Shown here: positions 53,954 through 63,029 of the stretch, one piece after another | How positions within the stretch are numbered: position 1 is the first letter of the stretch | Layout of the letters: each line of letters begins with the position of its first letter | Assembly: GCA_949283375.1 (NCBI GenBank) | Contig: CASDSM010000009.1 | Span: forward strand, 43,034-107,033 | Length of the DNA: 64,000 nucleotides | Direction: 5' to 3' | From: an uncultured Eubacteriales bacterium | Lineage (GTDB): Bacteria; Bacillota; Clostridia; Oscillospirales; Oscillospiraceae | The notes under the pieces: generated by a model | What the model saw: only the letters and a program-made list of their open reading frames with translations | The model's database searches: none | What the model was told of the DNA's origin: nothing | Program-made: the position numbers and the translations under genes

Positions 53954-56833
53954 ATGACAGATTTCAACCACGGCTTTGCACCCGTGCGCCCCGCCCTGCC
54001 TCTGGCGGAGCTGGACGCCACCCTGCACGAGCTGGAGCACCGGAGGACCGGGGCGCGCCTGGTCTGGCTGGATCGGGACGAGGAGAACAAGACCTTCGGC
54101 ATCGCCTTTCCCACCCTGCCGTTTGACGACACCGGCGTCTTTCACATTCTGGAGCACTCGGTGCTCTGCGGGTCGGACCGCTATCCGGTCAAGGAGCCCT
54201 TTGTCGAGCTGCTCAAGCACTCGATGAACACCTTCCTCAACGCGATGACCTTCCCGGACAAGACGCTCTACCCCATCTCCAGCCGGAACGGCAAGGACTT
54301 TCTCAACCTGATGCGGGTGTATCTGGACGCCGTCTTCCACCCGGCGATCTACCACAGGCCGGAGATCTTCGCACAGGAGGGCTGGCACTACGAGCTGGAT
54401 GAGGCGGGACGCGCAAGCTACAAGGGCGTCGTCTTCAATGAGATGAAGGGGGCCTTCGCCGACGCGGACGAGCTGATGGAGTCGGCGATGAACCGCGCCC
54501 TCTTCCCCGACACCCCCTACCGCTATGTCTCCGGCGGCGACCCGGAGGCCATCCCCGACCTCACCTATGAGCGCTTCCTGGAGAGTCACCGGACCTTCTA
54601 CGCCCCGTCCAACAGCCTGATCTTCCTGGATGGGGCGGTGGACCTGGAGACCGTGCTGCGCGTGCTCGACGAGGAGTATCTGAGCGGCTTTGACCGCACC
54701 GCGCGCACCGCAGTGCCCGCGCCGCAGGCGGCGGTGGACGGCGGCGAGGAGACCGTCCTCTACGAGGTCGGCTCCGAGGCGGAGGAGCAGGGGCGCACCC
54801 GGATCGCCTGGGGGCGCGTGATCGGCTCCTTCTCCGGGCGGGAGCGGCTGATCGCCGCCCAAGTGCTCGCCGATGTGCTCTGCGGGAGCAATCAGGCCCC
54901 GCTCAGCCGCGCCATCCTCAGCCGCGGGCTGGCGGAAAACGTGCTGCTCCAGGTGGTGGACGGCGTCGCGCAGCCCTGGCTGCGTCTGGAGGCGCGCAAC
55001 CTCAAGACGGAGGACGCCGCCGAAGTCGAGCGCGTCCTCTTTGACGAGCTGCGCCGCCTCGCCGCAGAGGGGATCGACCGCGTCAAGCTGGAGGCCTCCA
55101 TGGCACGGCTGGAGTTCCAGCTCCGGGAGCGGGACTTCGGCTCTCTCCCGCAGGGGCTGGTCTTCTGCATCCAGGCGCTGGAGAGCTGGCTCTACGGCGG
55201 CGCACCGGAGGCAAATCTGGAGGTCGGGGACCTCTTCGACCGCCTGCGCGCCAAAATTTCGGAGGGCTATTTTGAGCAGCTGCTGCGCGGGCTGCTGCTG
55301 GAGAACCCCCACCGCTGCCGGGTGACCCTCATCCCGTCGCGCACGGCGGGAGAGGCGCGCCGCCAGCGGGAGGAGGACCGGCTCTCTCGCGCGCAGGCGG
55401 GCTGGTCGGAGGAGGACCGCGCCGCCGTCCGCAGCCGCCAGGCCGCCCTGCTCGCCTGGCAGGAGCAGGAGGACACGCCGGAGCAGCTGGCGACCCTCCC
55501 CTGCCTGACGCTGGAGGACGTCGATCCCGAGCCGGAGCAGCTGCCGCTGCGGCAGGCGCAGCTCGCCGGGCTGCCGGTGCTGCTGCACCCGGTGAACGCC
55601 GGCGGCATCGTCTATCTGCGGCTCTACTTTGACGCGGACGGCTGCTCGGAGGAGGAGCTGTCCCAGCTCTCCTTCCTCTGCCGCCTGCTCGGCCATATGG
55701 CGACCACGGCCCGCAGCGCCGGGGAGGTGGACGACCTCGTCCGCCTGCGCTGCGGCAGCCTGCACTGCTATGTCGCCAACTTCGCCGTCCCGGACGGCCG
55801 GACGGCCTGCCGGACGCGGCTGTGCGTCTCTCTCAGCGCGCTGGAGGACCGACTGGAGGACGCGCTCGCGCTGGTGGGAGAGATCCTGACCGGGACCGTC
55901 CTCTCGGACGAGGATGCGGCGCGCGACCTGCTGCGCCAGGCCCGGATGAAGGGGATGCAGCAGGTCATCATGTCCGGCCATGCGGCGGCCTTTGGCCGTC
56001 TGGCGGCCCAGTTCTCCGCCTGCGGCGTGGCCGACGAGTGCGCCAACGGCTTTGCCGCCTATCAGTGGCTCAAGCGGCAGGAGGAGCGCTGGGACTGGAG
56101 CGCCCTCCGTCCCGCGCTGGAGGAGCTGCTCAGCCGGATCGTCTGCCGGAGCCGCCTGACCCTCAGCGTGACCGGCGAGGCAGACGGCATCGCCCCCGCG
56201 GCGGCGGAGGCCCTCGCCTCCGTCCTCCCGGAGGGGACCGCATGCGGCGGCTGCGCGCTCGTCCCGTGGGGCGTGCGCCGCGAGGGAATCGTCATCCCGG
56301 CAGATATCGCCTTTGCCTGCCGCGGCGGGGACCGGGGGGCCGGTGAGGCCGGCCTCTGGAAGCTCGCGGGGCACATTGTCAGTCTGGACTATCTCTGGAA
56401 CACCATTCGCGTTCGGGGCGGGGCCTACGGGGCTGGTCTTGTGGTGCGCGAGGGGGGTCTGCTCTCCTGCTACTCCTACCGTGACCCGTCCGGCGCGCGC
56501 TCGCTGGAGCGCTATCTCGGCTGCGCGGACTTCCTGCGGCAATATTGCGCCGCCGGGCCCGACCTCACCGGCGCGATCATCGGGACCATCTCGGACGGAG
56601 AGCCGCTTCTCACCGCGCGCGGCAAGGGGCAGATGGCGGACGCCCTCTACTGGCAGGGCATCTCCTACGCCGAGCGCTGCCGCCGCCGGAAGGAGATCCT
56701 GGAGGCCACGCCGGAGGCCCTCGCAGCCCTCGCCGCGCGTCTGGAGGAGACGCTGGCCTCGGGCGGCGTCTGCATCATCGGGGGCCAGGCGCAGGTGGAC
56801 GCCTGCGCGCCGGAGCACGTCCTCTCCATCTGA
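53954..56833 (+). CDS. M16C-family metallopeptidase (PreP/insulinase-like)
   Basis: A 959-residue peptidase of the presequence-protease type. The inverted zinc motif HILEH lies near residue 62 (DDTGVFHILEHSVLCGSDRYPVKEPF), with the downstream glutamate in FNEMKGAFADADELM (about 170). A second M16 half, the M16C-associated domain (about 470-715) and a C-terminal non-catalytic half complete the clamshell. It degrades peptides, not folded proteins. The start is the ATG at 53954 with GGAG upstream; the longer frame from 53918 overlaps pepF. The pairing with PepF suggests a common peptide-turnover role. Confidence 0.93.
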   Translation: MTDFNHGFAPVRPALPLAELDATLHELEHRRTGARLVWLDRDEENKTFGIAFPTLPFDDTGVFHILEHSVLCGSDRYPVKEPFVELLKHSMNTFLNAMTFPDKTLYPISSRNGKDFLNLMRVYLDAVFHPAIYHRPEIFAQEGWHYELDEAGRASYKGVVFNEMKGAFADADELMESAMNRALFPDTPYRYVSGGDPEAIPDLTYERFLESHRTFYAPSNSLIFLDGAVDLETVLRVLDEEYLSGFDRTARTAVPAPQAAVDGGEETVLYEVGSEAEEQGRTRIAWGRVIGSFSGRERLIAAQVLADVLCGSNQAPLSRAILSRGLAENVLLQVVDGVAQPWLRLEARNLKTEDAAEVERVLFDELRRLAAEGIDRVKLEASMARLEFQLRERDFGSLPQGLVFCIQALESWLYGGAPEANLEVGDLFDRLRAKISEGYFEQLLRGLLLENPHRCRVTLIPSRTAGEARRQREEDRLSRAQAGWSEEDRAAVRSRQAALLAWQEQEDTPEQLATLPCLTLEDVDPEPEQLPLRQAQLAGLPVLLHPVNAGGIVYLRLYFDADGCSEEELSQLSFLCRLLGHMATTARSAGEVDDLVRLRCGSLHCYVANFAVPDGRTACRTRLCVSLSALEDRLEDALALVGEILTGTVLSDEDAARDLLRQARMKGMQQVIMSGHAAAFGRLAAQFSACGVADECANGFAAYQWLKRQEERWDWSALRPALEELLSRIVCRSRLTLSVTGEADGIAPAAAEALASVLPEGTACGGCALVPWGVRREGIVIPADIAFACRGGDRGAGEAGLWKLAGHIVSLDYLWNTIRVRGGAYGAGLVVREGGLLSCYSYRDPSGARSLERYLGCADFLRQYCAAGPDLTGAIIGTISDGEPLLTARGKGQMADALYWQGISYAERCRRRKEILEATPEALAALAARLEETLASGGVCIIGGQAQVDACAPEHVLSI

Positions 56834-56911
56834 GGGCGCGCCCGGCCCTCTCCGCTTGCCGCGCAGCCCCCTGTTTTCCCCAAATTGGTCTCTTTTTTGC
56901 CCTTTTCCCGC

Positions 56912-56940
56912 TTGACGGGACGGCATGCAGATGATAAGAT
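56912..56940 (+). promoter_or_regulatory. Promoter of the flavodoxin/ferredoxin gene
   Basis: TTGACG (56912-56917), 17 bases, TAAGAT (56935-56940), about 97 bp before the start codon. Confidence 0.55.
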
Positions 56941-57036
56941 GGGCAGGAATCTTTGCACTGCAAATTCGCTCCGGATGCCGCCGATGCAGGCGGCCCCCGC
57001 CCGCGCGGCGCCGGAAGCACAGGAGGAAACGGCCGG

Positions 57037-57798
57037 ATGAAGGTCTATGAAATTCTGTTCAGCCCCACAGGCGGGACCCGCAAGGTGGCAGACGTGCTGG
57101 CGGAGGTGCTCTCAGACAACCCGCTCACGCTGGATCTGATGGACGGCAGGGAGGATTTTGCCGCCGTCACCTTCTCTCCCGACGCGGTGGCGATCATCGC
57201 CGTCCCCGCCTTCGGCGGGCGGGTGCCCGTGCCCGCGGTGGAGCGGATGGGACAGCTGGTGGGCAACGGGGCGCGCGCCATTCTGGTCTGCGTCTACGGC
57301 AACCGCGCCTATGAGGACACCCTGATCGAGCTGGAAGACATCGCGCGGCAGGCGGGTTTTCAGGTCACAGCCGCCGTGGCCGCCGTGGCGGAGCACTCCA
57401 TTCTGCGCCAGTACGCGGCCGGACGTCCGGACGCGCAGGACCGGGAGCGCCTGCAGGACTTCGCCCATCAGATCCAGGAGAAGCTGCTGAGCGGGAACTG
57501 GTCTGAGCCGGACATTCCGGGGAACCATCCCTACCGCAAGCCGGGCGTGCTCAGCCTGGTCCCCAAGCCGGGGCGCAGCTGCATGGGCTGCGGGCTCTGC
57601 GCCTCCCGCTGCCCGGTGCAGGCGATCGACCCCGCCGACCCGAAAAAGGTGGACGCATCGCGCTGCATCTCCTGCATGCGCTGCGTCGCCATCTGCCCCC
57701 AGTCGGCGCGTCAGGTGAGCGCCGCCGTCTCCGCCGGCCTCGCGCTGAAGCTGAAAATGGCCTGCTCATCGCGCAAGGAGTGCGAGCTGTTCCTGTAA
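57037..57798 (+). CDS. Flavodoxin-ferredoxin fusion (EFR1-type electron-transfer protein)
   Basis: A 253-residue protein. The N-terminal flavodoxin-like domain (about 1-155) has FMN phosphate loop SPTGGTRKVADVL and later VPAFGGRVP and VYGNRAYEDT. Two [4Fe-4S] clusters are formed by CMGCGLCASRCP (near 182) and CISCMRCVAICP (near 210). The protein ends with a short helical tail. Such EFR1-type proteins carry electrons in anaerobes; the partner is unknown. AGGAGG precedes the ATG by ten bases. It is monocistronic with a strong terminator. Confidence 0.9.
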   Translation: MKVYEILFSPTGGTRKVADVLAEVLSDNPLTLDLMDGREDFAAVTFSPDAVAIIAVPAFGGRVPVPAVERMGQLVGNGARAILVCVYGNRAYEDTLIELEDIARQAGFQVTAAVAAVAEHSILRQYAAGRPDAQDRERLQDFAHQIQEKLLSGNWSEPDIPGNHPYRKPGVLSLVPKPGRSCMGCGLCASRCPVQAIDPADPKKVDASRCISCMRCVAICPQSARQVSAAVSAGLALKLKMACSSRKECELFL

Positions 57799-57810
57799 GC
57801 GGCCATCTGC

Positions 57811-57868
57811 AAAAAGCCGCCATCCCCTCCGCCGGTCCTCAGAACTGGCAGGGAATGGCGGCTTTTTT
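57811..57868. terminator. Bidirectional terminator after the flavodoxin/ferredoxin gene
   Basis: AAAAAGCCGCCAT (57811-57823) pairs with ATGGCGGCTTTTTT (57855-57868). Confidence 0.85.
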
Positions 57869-57885
57869 CTGTCTGGCTTCCAGGC

Positions 57886-57931
57886 AAAAGCTGCAGAGAA
57901 CCGTGTATTTCGGCTCTCTGCAGCTTTTTTT
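57886..57931. terminator. Second bidirectional terminator, 3' of the unknown minus-strand gene
   Basis: AAAAGCTGCAGAGA (57886-57899) pairs with TCTCTGCAGCTTTT (57915-57928), with T runs on both strands. It mainly serves the gene ending at 57949. Confidence 0.85.
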
Positions 57932-57948
57932 GCGCGGACCCTCCGGGT

Positions 57949-58449
57949 CTAGTCTTTCGATATCAGCGCTCTGAATTCTCTCAAGGTCGGGTCTGCGCCA
58001 AACCACGTCTGACTATCATTCGTCTCTGTCACCGGCCTGATCCAGGCGATGCCAAAGAGAAAGGTCGCAGTCCTGGTGAACGGCAGCAGGCAATACTGCA
58101 CGCCGTCCGGCAGATACTCGGTGTCATAATCGTAATCTGACACCCGATCTCCCGTCACCAGATAACCCGTGTCGCCCTCCATGCCGATCGACAGCTTCGC
58201 ATCGTCTCGATAGAAGCTGTACAGCTCCAGATTCTCGCCGCTTTCCGGCCCGTCTTGGGGCGAGCCCGTGTAATCGCGGAGCCTGCAGCTGATCGTATGC
58301 GCCCGCCAGTCTGGGCGGATGGACACGATGATCGCGTAACGGCCATTCAAGCCGCCACAACATTTCTCATTGGGGACGGGAAAATGCGCATACTCTATCT
58401 GCTCGCCGTCTATTCTGACTTCCAGAGAACCCAGCGGAGTCTGAAGCAT
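57949..58449 (-). CDS. Uncharacterised protein
   Basis: I do not recognise this 166-residue protein. No signal peptide or membrane segment is visible. The start is taken as the ATG at 58449 because GGAGGTG lies six bases before it; an ATG at 58464 would remove that site. The sequence is rich in beta-type patches (LGSLEVRIDGEQIEYAHFPV, then YAIIVSIRPDW) and aromatic residues, with a Cys-Cys pair (EKCCGGLNG). Base composition is less GC-rich than its neighbours, which may mean recent arrival. It lies between two terminators and rqcH, oriented the same way as rqcH and 36 bp after it. Confidence 0.6.
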   Translation of the reverse strand: MLQTPLGSLEVRIDGEQIEYAHFPVPNEKCCGGLNGRYAIIVSIRPDWRAHTISCRLRDYTGSPQDGPESGENLELYSFYRDDAKLSIGMEGDTGYLVTGDRVSDYDYDTEYLPDGVQYCLLPFTRTATFLFGIAWIRPVTETNDSQTWFGADPTLREFRALISKD

Positions 58450-58485
58450 TGTCCGCACCTCCATCCAGAAAATTCGTCCCGCCCC

Positions 58486-60255
58486 TCACTTTTTCACCGC
58501 CAGCCGCGCGGCGAGGCCGCGGTCCGGGGTGACATAGAGGGTGCGGTAGGTGGTGTAGATCACCATGCCCGGGCGGGCGCCGTTGGGCTTCTTCACATAT
58601 TTCACCGGGGTGTAGTCCACCGGCACTTTGCCGCTCTCGCGGCCCTGGGAGTACCAGGCGGCGAGCATGGCCGCCTCGCGGACGCTCTCCTCATCCGGCT
58701 CCCCGCCCTCCGTCCAGAGGATGACGTGCGCGCCGTGGATGCCCTGGGTGTGGAGCCAGAGGTCTCCCTTTCCCGCGCTCTTACAGGTGAGCTGGTCGTT
58801 CTGCGTGTTGTTGCGCCCGACTGAGATGCGCAGTCCCGCGCTGGAGCGGAACTCCATCGGCTGCGGGCGCTGGCGCTTGGGCTGCTTTTTGCCGTCCCTC
58901 CGGCGGCGGAGGTAGCCGGTATCCTCCAGCTCCTGGCGGATCTCGTTCAGGTCACGCTCCCCCTCCGCGCGGCCCACCGCCTCGAGCACGCTCTCGAGGT
59001 AGTCCAGCTCCGCGCGGCCCTGCGCGAGCTGCCGGGTGAGCACGGCGTCCGCCGTCTTGGCCTTGGTATAGCGCCTGTAGTATTTCGCCGCGTTCTGCTG
59101 GGGGGTGAGCAGGGGGTCGAGGGAGAGGATGATCTCCCCGCCGGCCGGGTCGTAATAGTTCTGGCAGGTGAGCTTGTCCATCCCCCGCTCCATCCGGTAG
59201 AGGTTGGAGGTGATGAGGTCGCCCGCGATGCGGTAGCGCTCGCGCCCCTGCGCCTCGGCCAGCTCCTTCTCTTGCACCTGTAGCTTGCGCGCGGTGCGGT
59301 TGCGGGCGCTTGTGAGGGCGCGCAGGAGCTCCTGTCCCCGCTGGCGTACCCGCTCCCCCGTCTCCCGCGCGGCATAGAAGTCGTCCAGGAGCAGGGAGAG
59401 GGTGTCGTACCGGCGGCGCTCAAAGTGGTCCCCGTACTGGCGGATGGGCAGGAGCGAGAAGTCCTTCGGCGTCCCGTCCTTCAAAAGGGCCGTGGGCTCG
59501 GCCGGGCCGGTGCGCGCCGATGCGCAGAGGGACTCAAAGGCGTCCAGAAAGCGCACGCGCGTCTCGCCGGTGAGGGCGGCGAGGGGCAGGTCGGTCGCGC
59601 CGCCCGCCCGCCAGGCCAGCTCCCGGCAGAGCAGCGGGGAGAGGCCGGCAAACTGGTCGAGCAGCCAATCCGCCGCAGTCTGCTCCCGCGCCGCGCCGTC
59701 GAGGAGGGCGTCGAGGGCCTCCCGCCCCGTCTCCAGCGGGTCGCGCTTGCCCTCTCGCATGGGGGGCAGGCGGTAGAACAGACCGGGCAGGACGGGGCGC
59801 AGGGAGGAAAGCCCGGCGTCCACCCTGCGCATGCAGTCGGTGATCCGTCCCGCCTCATCGGTGAGGATCAGGTTGGAGCGGCGGCCCATCGCCTCAAGGA
59901 TCAGATGGCGGCAGACCAGATCGCCCATCTCATTGCGGGTCTCCAGTGCCAGGTCCACCACCCGCTCCGCCGGCGGCTGGGTGACGGAGAGGATGCGCGC
60001 GCCGGTCAGGTGCTTGCGCAGGAGCATGCAGAACACCGGCGGGGCGGCGGGATTCTCCCGGCCAAGCTCGGTAAATTGCAGGCGCGGGTGGGAGGGATTC
60101 GCCGTCAGCAGCAGCTTGCGGCTCCCCTCCGGCCCGCGCAGGTGGAGGAGGACCTCCTCCCGGCCAGGCTGAAATATCTTGTCCACCCGCGCCCCCTCCA
60201 GCGCGGGGCGCAGCTCGCGGACCAGTGCGGTCAGGCATACGGCGTCCAGCGGCAT
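58486..60255 (-). CDS. rqcH: Ribosome quality control protein RqcH (NFACT family)
   Basis: A 589-residue NFACT protein. NFACT-N (about 1-200; MPLDAVCLTALVRELRPALEGARVDKIFQPGREEVLLHLRG) is followed by HhH and coiled-coil parts (about 200-440). The NFACT-R domain (about 460-575; FRSSAGLRISVGRNNTQNDQLTCK, DLWLHTQGIHGAHVIL) completes it. RqcH binds stalled 50S subunits with peptidyl-tRNA and adds alanine tails for degradation. Older annotations call it fibronectin-binding protein. The ATG at 60255 follows GGGGGGAG and lies 2 bp after the mrnC stop. Confidence 0.93.
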   Translation of the reverse strand: MPLDAVCLTALVRELRPALEGARVDKIFQPGREEVLLHLRGPEGSRKLLLTANPSHPRLQFTELGRENPAAPPVFCMLLRKHLTGARILSVTQPPAERVVDLALETRNEMGDLVCRHLILEAMGRRSNLILTDEAGRITDCMRRVDAGLSSLRPVLPGLFYRLPPMREGKRDPLETGREALDALLDGAAREQTAADWLLDQFAGLSPLLCRELAWRAGGATDLPLAALTGETRVRFLDAFESLCASARTGPAEPTALLKDGTPKDFSLLPIRQYGDHFERRRYDTLSLLLDDFYAARETGERVRQRGQELLRALTSARNRTARKLQVQEKELAEAQGRERYRIAGDLITSNLYRMERGMDKLTCQNYYDPAGGEIILSLDPLLTPQQNAAKYYRRYTKAKTADAVLTRQLAQGRAELDYLESVLEAVGRAEGERDLNEIRQELEDTGYLRRRRDGKKQPKRQRPQPMEFRSSAGLRISVGRNNTQNDQLTCKSAGKGDLWLHTQGIHGAHVILWTEGGEPDEESVREAAMLAAWYSQGRESGKVPVDYTPVKYVKKPNGARPGMVIYTTYRTLYVTPDRGLAARLAVKK

Positions 60256-60257
60256 GG

Positions 60258-60692
60258 TCACTCCCCCCTTCCCTGCTCCGGCGGCAGCTCCTCCGCCTCC
60301 ATGATGATGGCAAAGAGCTGGTTGATGCGCTCCTTGCGGTCCTGCAGATAGAGCCAGCCAAACAGGGCCTCCAGCGCGGTGGCGCGCAGGTACTCCCCCC
60401 GGCTGGCCGCCCGGGGGATGGTGTGGACGTGGGCGTTGCGTCCGCGGTGGACCACCGCCACCTCCTCCGGCGTGAGATGGGACGTGATGCGGCCGAGGGC
60501 CTGGGCCTGCGCCGAGGCGCGCACCAGCGCCACCGTCCGGCGGTGCAGGTTCTCGTTGACCTGCAGGCCCCCGCTGCACAGCCAGCCGCGCACGAGCAGC
60601 TCATACACCCCGTCGCCCACATGGGCCAGGGCGAGCGAGCTCATGGCGGCCAGCTGCGTCTGATTCAGATGCAGGGAAAAATAGTCCTTCAT
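60258..60692 (-). CDS. mrnC: Mini-ribonuclease III
   Basis: A 144-residue protein made of a single RNase III catalytic domain without a double-stranded RNA-binding domain. Motifs are LALAHVGDGVYELLVRGWL (catalytic Asp in VGDG), RGRNAHVHTIPRAAS and YLRATALEALFGWLYL with the metal-binding Glu. In Bacillus it matures 23S rRNA ends. The ATG at 60692 follows a G-rich site and a good promoter. It forms an operon with rqcH. Confidence 0.93.
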   Translation of the reverse strand: MKDYFSLHLNQTQLAAMSSLALAHVGDGVYELLVRGWLCSGGLQVNENLHRRTVALVRASAQAQALGRITSHLTPEEVAVVHRGRNAHVHTIPRAASRGEYLRATALEALFGWLYLQDRKERINQLFAIIMEAEELPPEQGRGE

Positions 60693-60717
60693 ACGCGCAT
60701 GTCCCCCCGGCGATGCA

Positions 60718-60747
60718 ATCATAACTCATGCGTCGCAAAATCGTCAA
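60718..60747 (-). promoter_or_regulatory. Promoter of mrnC-rqcH
   Basis: On the minus strand TTGACG (plus 60742-60747) and TATGAT (plus 60718-60723), 18-base spacing, giving a leader of about 20 bases. Confidence 0.65.
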
Positions 60748-60785
60748 AAAGAGCGGCTGTGCGGCGCATTGCGCGGCACAGCCGC
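60746..60785 (-). terminator. Terminator hairpin upstream of mrnC
   Basis: A long stem (60753-60785, GCGGCTGTGC with its complement and an inner GCGC pair) is followed on the minus strand by TCTTTTT. It would stop transcription coming from the metal ATPase or from the nearby TTGCAT/TATACT promoter at 60799-60827. Confidence 0.8.
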
Positions 60786-60798
60786 ACGAATGAATAAC

Positions 60799-60827
60799 AG
60801 TATAACAACTTTTCCCTGTCAATGCAA
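60799..60827 (-). promoter_or_regulatory. Possible promoter of a very short transcript
   Basis: On the minus strand TTGCAT (plus 60822-60827) and TATACT (plus 60799-60804) are 17 bases apart. The product would meet the strong terminator after about 45 bases, so it may be a tiny RNA or an unused site. Confidence 0.4.
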
Positions 60828-60889
60828 GGGAGTCCCGGGCAAACCGGCGGGACCGGAGCGGTCTTTCCGCCCTCCACGGACAGGCCGAA

Positions 60890-60924
60890 GGCCCCGGCTG
60901 CGGAAAGAGACCGCTGCCGGGGCC
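60890..60924 (-). terminator. Hairpin after the metal ATPase gene
   Basis: GGCCCCGGCTGCGG (60890-60903) pairs with CCGCTGCCGGGGCC (60911-60924) with one T-T mismatch. Only a weak T tail follows. Confidence 0.5.
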
Positions 60925-60945
60925 ATATGTTATGACGTTGGACGC

Positions 60946-62943
60946 TCAACCCTTCGGGACAAAGAGGGCCCGGATGGCGTTGAGCACGGCGAGGATCATC
61001 ACGCCCACATCGGCGAAGACCGCCAGCCACATATTGGCAAAGCCGAGGGCGACGAGGGCGAGGCAGATCAGCTTGATGCCGATGGCGACCACGATATTCT
61101 GGTAGACGATGCCGAGGCACTTGCGGCTGATGCGAATCGCCCTGGCGATCTGCATCGGGTCGTCGTCCATCAGCACCACGTCGGCGGCCTCGATGGCGGC
61201 GTCCGAACCCATGGCCCCCATCGCGATGCCGATGTCCGCCCGGCCGAGCACCGGGGCGTCGTTGATGCCGTCACCCACGAAGGCCAGCTTGGCCCGGTCA
61301 GGCTTCATCCGGAGGAGCTCCTCCACCTTCTCCACCTTGCCGGCGGGGAGCAGTTCGCTGTAGACCTGGTCCAGACCCAGCGCCTGGCCGACGCTGTCAG
61401 CCACCCGCTTCGCATCGCCGGTCAGCATGACGGTCTTCTGCACGCCAGCAGCCTTCAGCGCCTCGATCGCCTGCCGGGAGCGCGGCTTGACGATGTCGGA
61501 GATGACGATATGTCCGGCATACTTACCGCCCACCGCCATGTGGATGATGGTGCCCACCGCGTGGCATCTGTGGTAGGGGATGCCGAGGTGGTCCATTAGC
61601 TTGTCGTTGCCGGCGGCCACCGCCACACCGTCCACCACGGCGGTCACGCCGTTGCCGCTGATCTCCTGAATCTCGCTGACGCGGGTGCGGTCGATCTCCC
61701 TGCCGTAGGCCCGCTGGAGGCTCTTGCTGATGGGATGGGAGGAGGCGCTCTCCGCTAGGGCGGCATATTCGATGAGCTGCGCGTCGGAATAGGGGCTGTG
61801 GTGGACGCCGTTGACCTCAAAGACGCCCTGCGTCAGGGTCCCGGTCTTGTCAAAGACCACGATCTTCGTCTGCGACAGCGTCTCCAGATAGTTCGAGCCC
61901 TTGACCAGCACGCCCGCCTTGCTCGCCCCGCCGATGCCGGCAAAGAAGCTGAGGGGGATGGAGATCACCAGCGCACAGGGGCAGCTGGCCACCAGGAAGG
62001 TGAGGGCGCGGTAGACCCAGGTCTCCCAGCCGGGGGCCTGGCCCATCAGCAGCAGGGCCAGCGGGGGCAGGATGGCCAGGGCCAGGGCGGCGTAGCATAC
62101 TGCCGGGGTGTAGACCTTGGCAAAGCGGGAGATGAAGTCCTCCGAGCGCGACTTGCGGGAGGAGGCGTTCTCCACCAGATCGAGGATCTTGGAGACGGTG
62201 GACTCGCCGAACTCCTTTGTGGTCTGGATCTTGAGCAGGCCGGTCATATTGATGCAGCCGCTGACGATCTCGTCCCCCGTCCGGACCTCGCGGGGGAGGC
62301 TCTCGCCGGTGAGTGCGGCGGTATTCAGGGTGGAGGCGCCCTCCACCACCGTGCCGTCGATGGGCACCTTCTCGCCCGGCTGAACCACGATGATGGTGCC
62401 AATGCCCACCTCGTCCGGGTCCACCTGCTCCAGCTTGCCGCCCCGCTCCACATTGGCGTAGTCCGGGCGGATATCCATCAGGTCGCTGATATTGCGGCGG
62501 CTCCTGCCGACCGCGTAGCTCTGGAACCACTCACCCACCTGATAGAACAGCATGACGGCGATGGACTCCAGATAGTCCCCGTTCTCATAGACCGCCAGGG
62601 CGAGCGCGCCCAGCGTGGCGACCGCCATGAGGAAGTTCTCGTCAAAGACACGCCCGTTGCGGATGCCCTGAAACGCCTTCTTCAGGATATCATAGCCGAT
62701 CACCAGATAGTCCGCGAGGTAGCAGGCCAGACGGACCCAGCGCCCCGCAACGCCCATCCGTTCAAATGCGGCGGCGCCCAGACCCTGGAGGACCAGCAGC
62801 AGCACGGTGGCCGCCAGGATGCGCCGGAGCATGACCTTCTGTTTTCTCGTCATACCCGCCGAGGGCCGCAGGCCGATGAGCTGTAAGCTCACCGCCAGCA
62901 GGGCCACCACCACCAGCAGGCCGTTGACGATCATTTCCTGCAT
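60946..62943 (-). CDS. P1B-type heavy-metal-transporting ATPase (Zn/Cd/Pb class)
   Basis: A 665-residue metal pump. It begins directly with membrane helices; no N-terminal HMA domain is present. Motifs are TGES in ALTGESLPREV, the metal-site CPC in VASCPCALVISIP, the phosphorylation site VFDKTGTLTQG, the SHP motif in SASSHPISKSL, and GDGINDAPVL with MGAMGSDAA. The pattern matches CadA/ZntA, which export zinc, cadmium or lead. The start is ATG at 62943 with AAGGTG upstream. It lies 86 bp after a separate HMA protein gene, which may act as its metal chaperone. Confidence 0.92.
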   Translation of the reverse strand: MQEMIVNGLLVVVALLAVSLQLIGLRPSAGMTRKQKVMLRRILAATVLLLVLQGLGAAAFERMGVAGRWVRLACYLADYLVIGYDILKKAFQGIRNGRVFDENFLMAVATLGALALAVYENGDYLESIAVMLFYQVGEWFQSYAVGRSRRNISDLMDIRPDYANVERGGKLEQVDPDEVGIGTIIVVQPGEKVPIDGTVVEGASTLNTAALTGESLPREVRTGDEIVSGCINMTGLLKIQTTKEFGESTVSKILDLVENASSRKSRSEDFISRFAKVYTPAVCYAALALAILPPLALLLMGQAPGWETWVYRALTFLVASCPCALVISIPLSFFAGIGGASKAGVLVKGSNYLETLSQTKIVVFDKTGTLTQGVFEVNGVHHSPYSDAQLIEYAALAESASSHPISKSLQRAYGREIDRTRVSEIQEISGNGVTAVVDGVAVAAGNDKLMDHLGIPYHRCHAVGTIIHMAVGGKYAGHIVISDIVKPRSRQAIEALKAAGVQKTVMLTGDAKRVADSVGQALGLDQVYSELLPAGKVEKVEELLRMKPDRAKLAFVGDGINDAPVLGRADIGIAMGAMGSDAAIEAADVVLMDDDPMQIARAIRISRKCLGIVYQNIVVAIGIKLICLALVALGFANMWLAVFADVGVMILAVLNAIRALFVPKG

Positions 62944-63029
62944 CGGAATCACCTTCTAAATTGAAATGTTGGGACTGCGATGAACCCGGGGCGCAGGTAT
63001 CCCGCGCCCCGGTCTGTCACTCAAATCGC

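Noticed and set aside
53771-56926. 1051-codon frame on the minus strand
   Set aside because: Antisense to the M16 peptidase; no domain and no ribosome-binding site.
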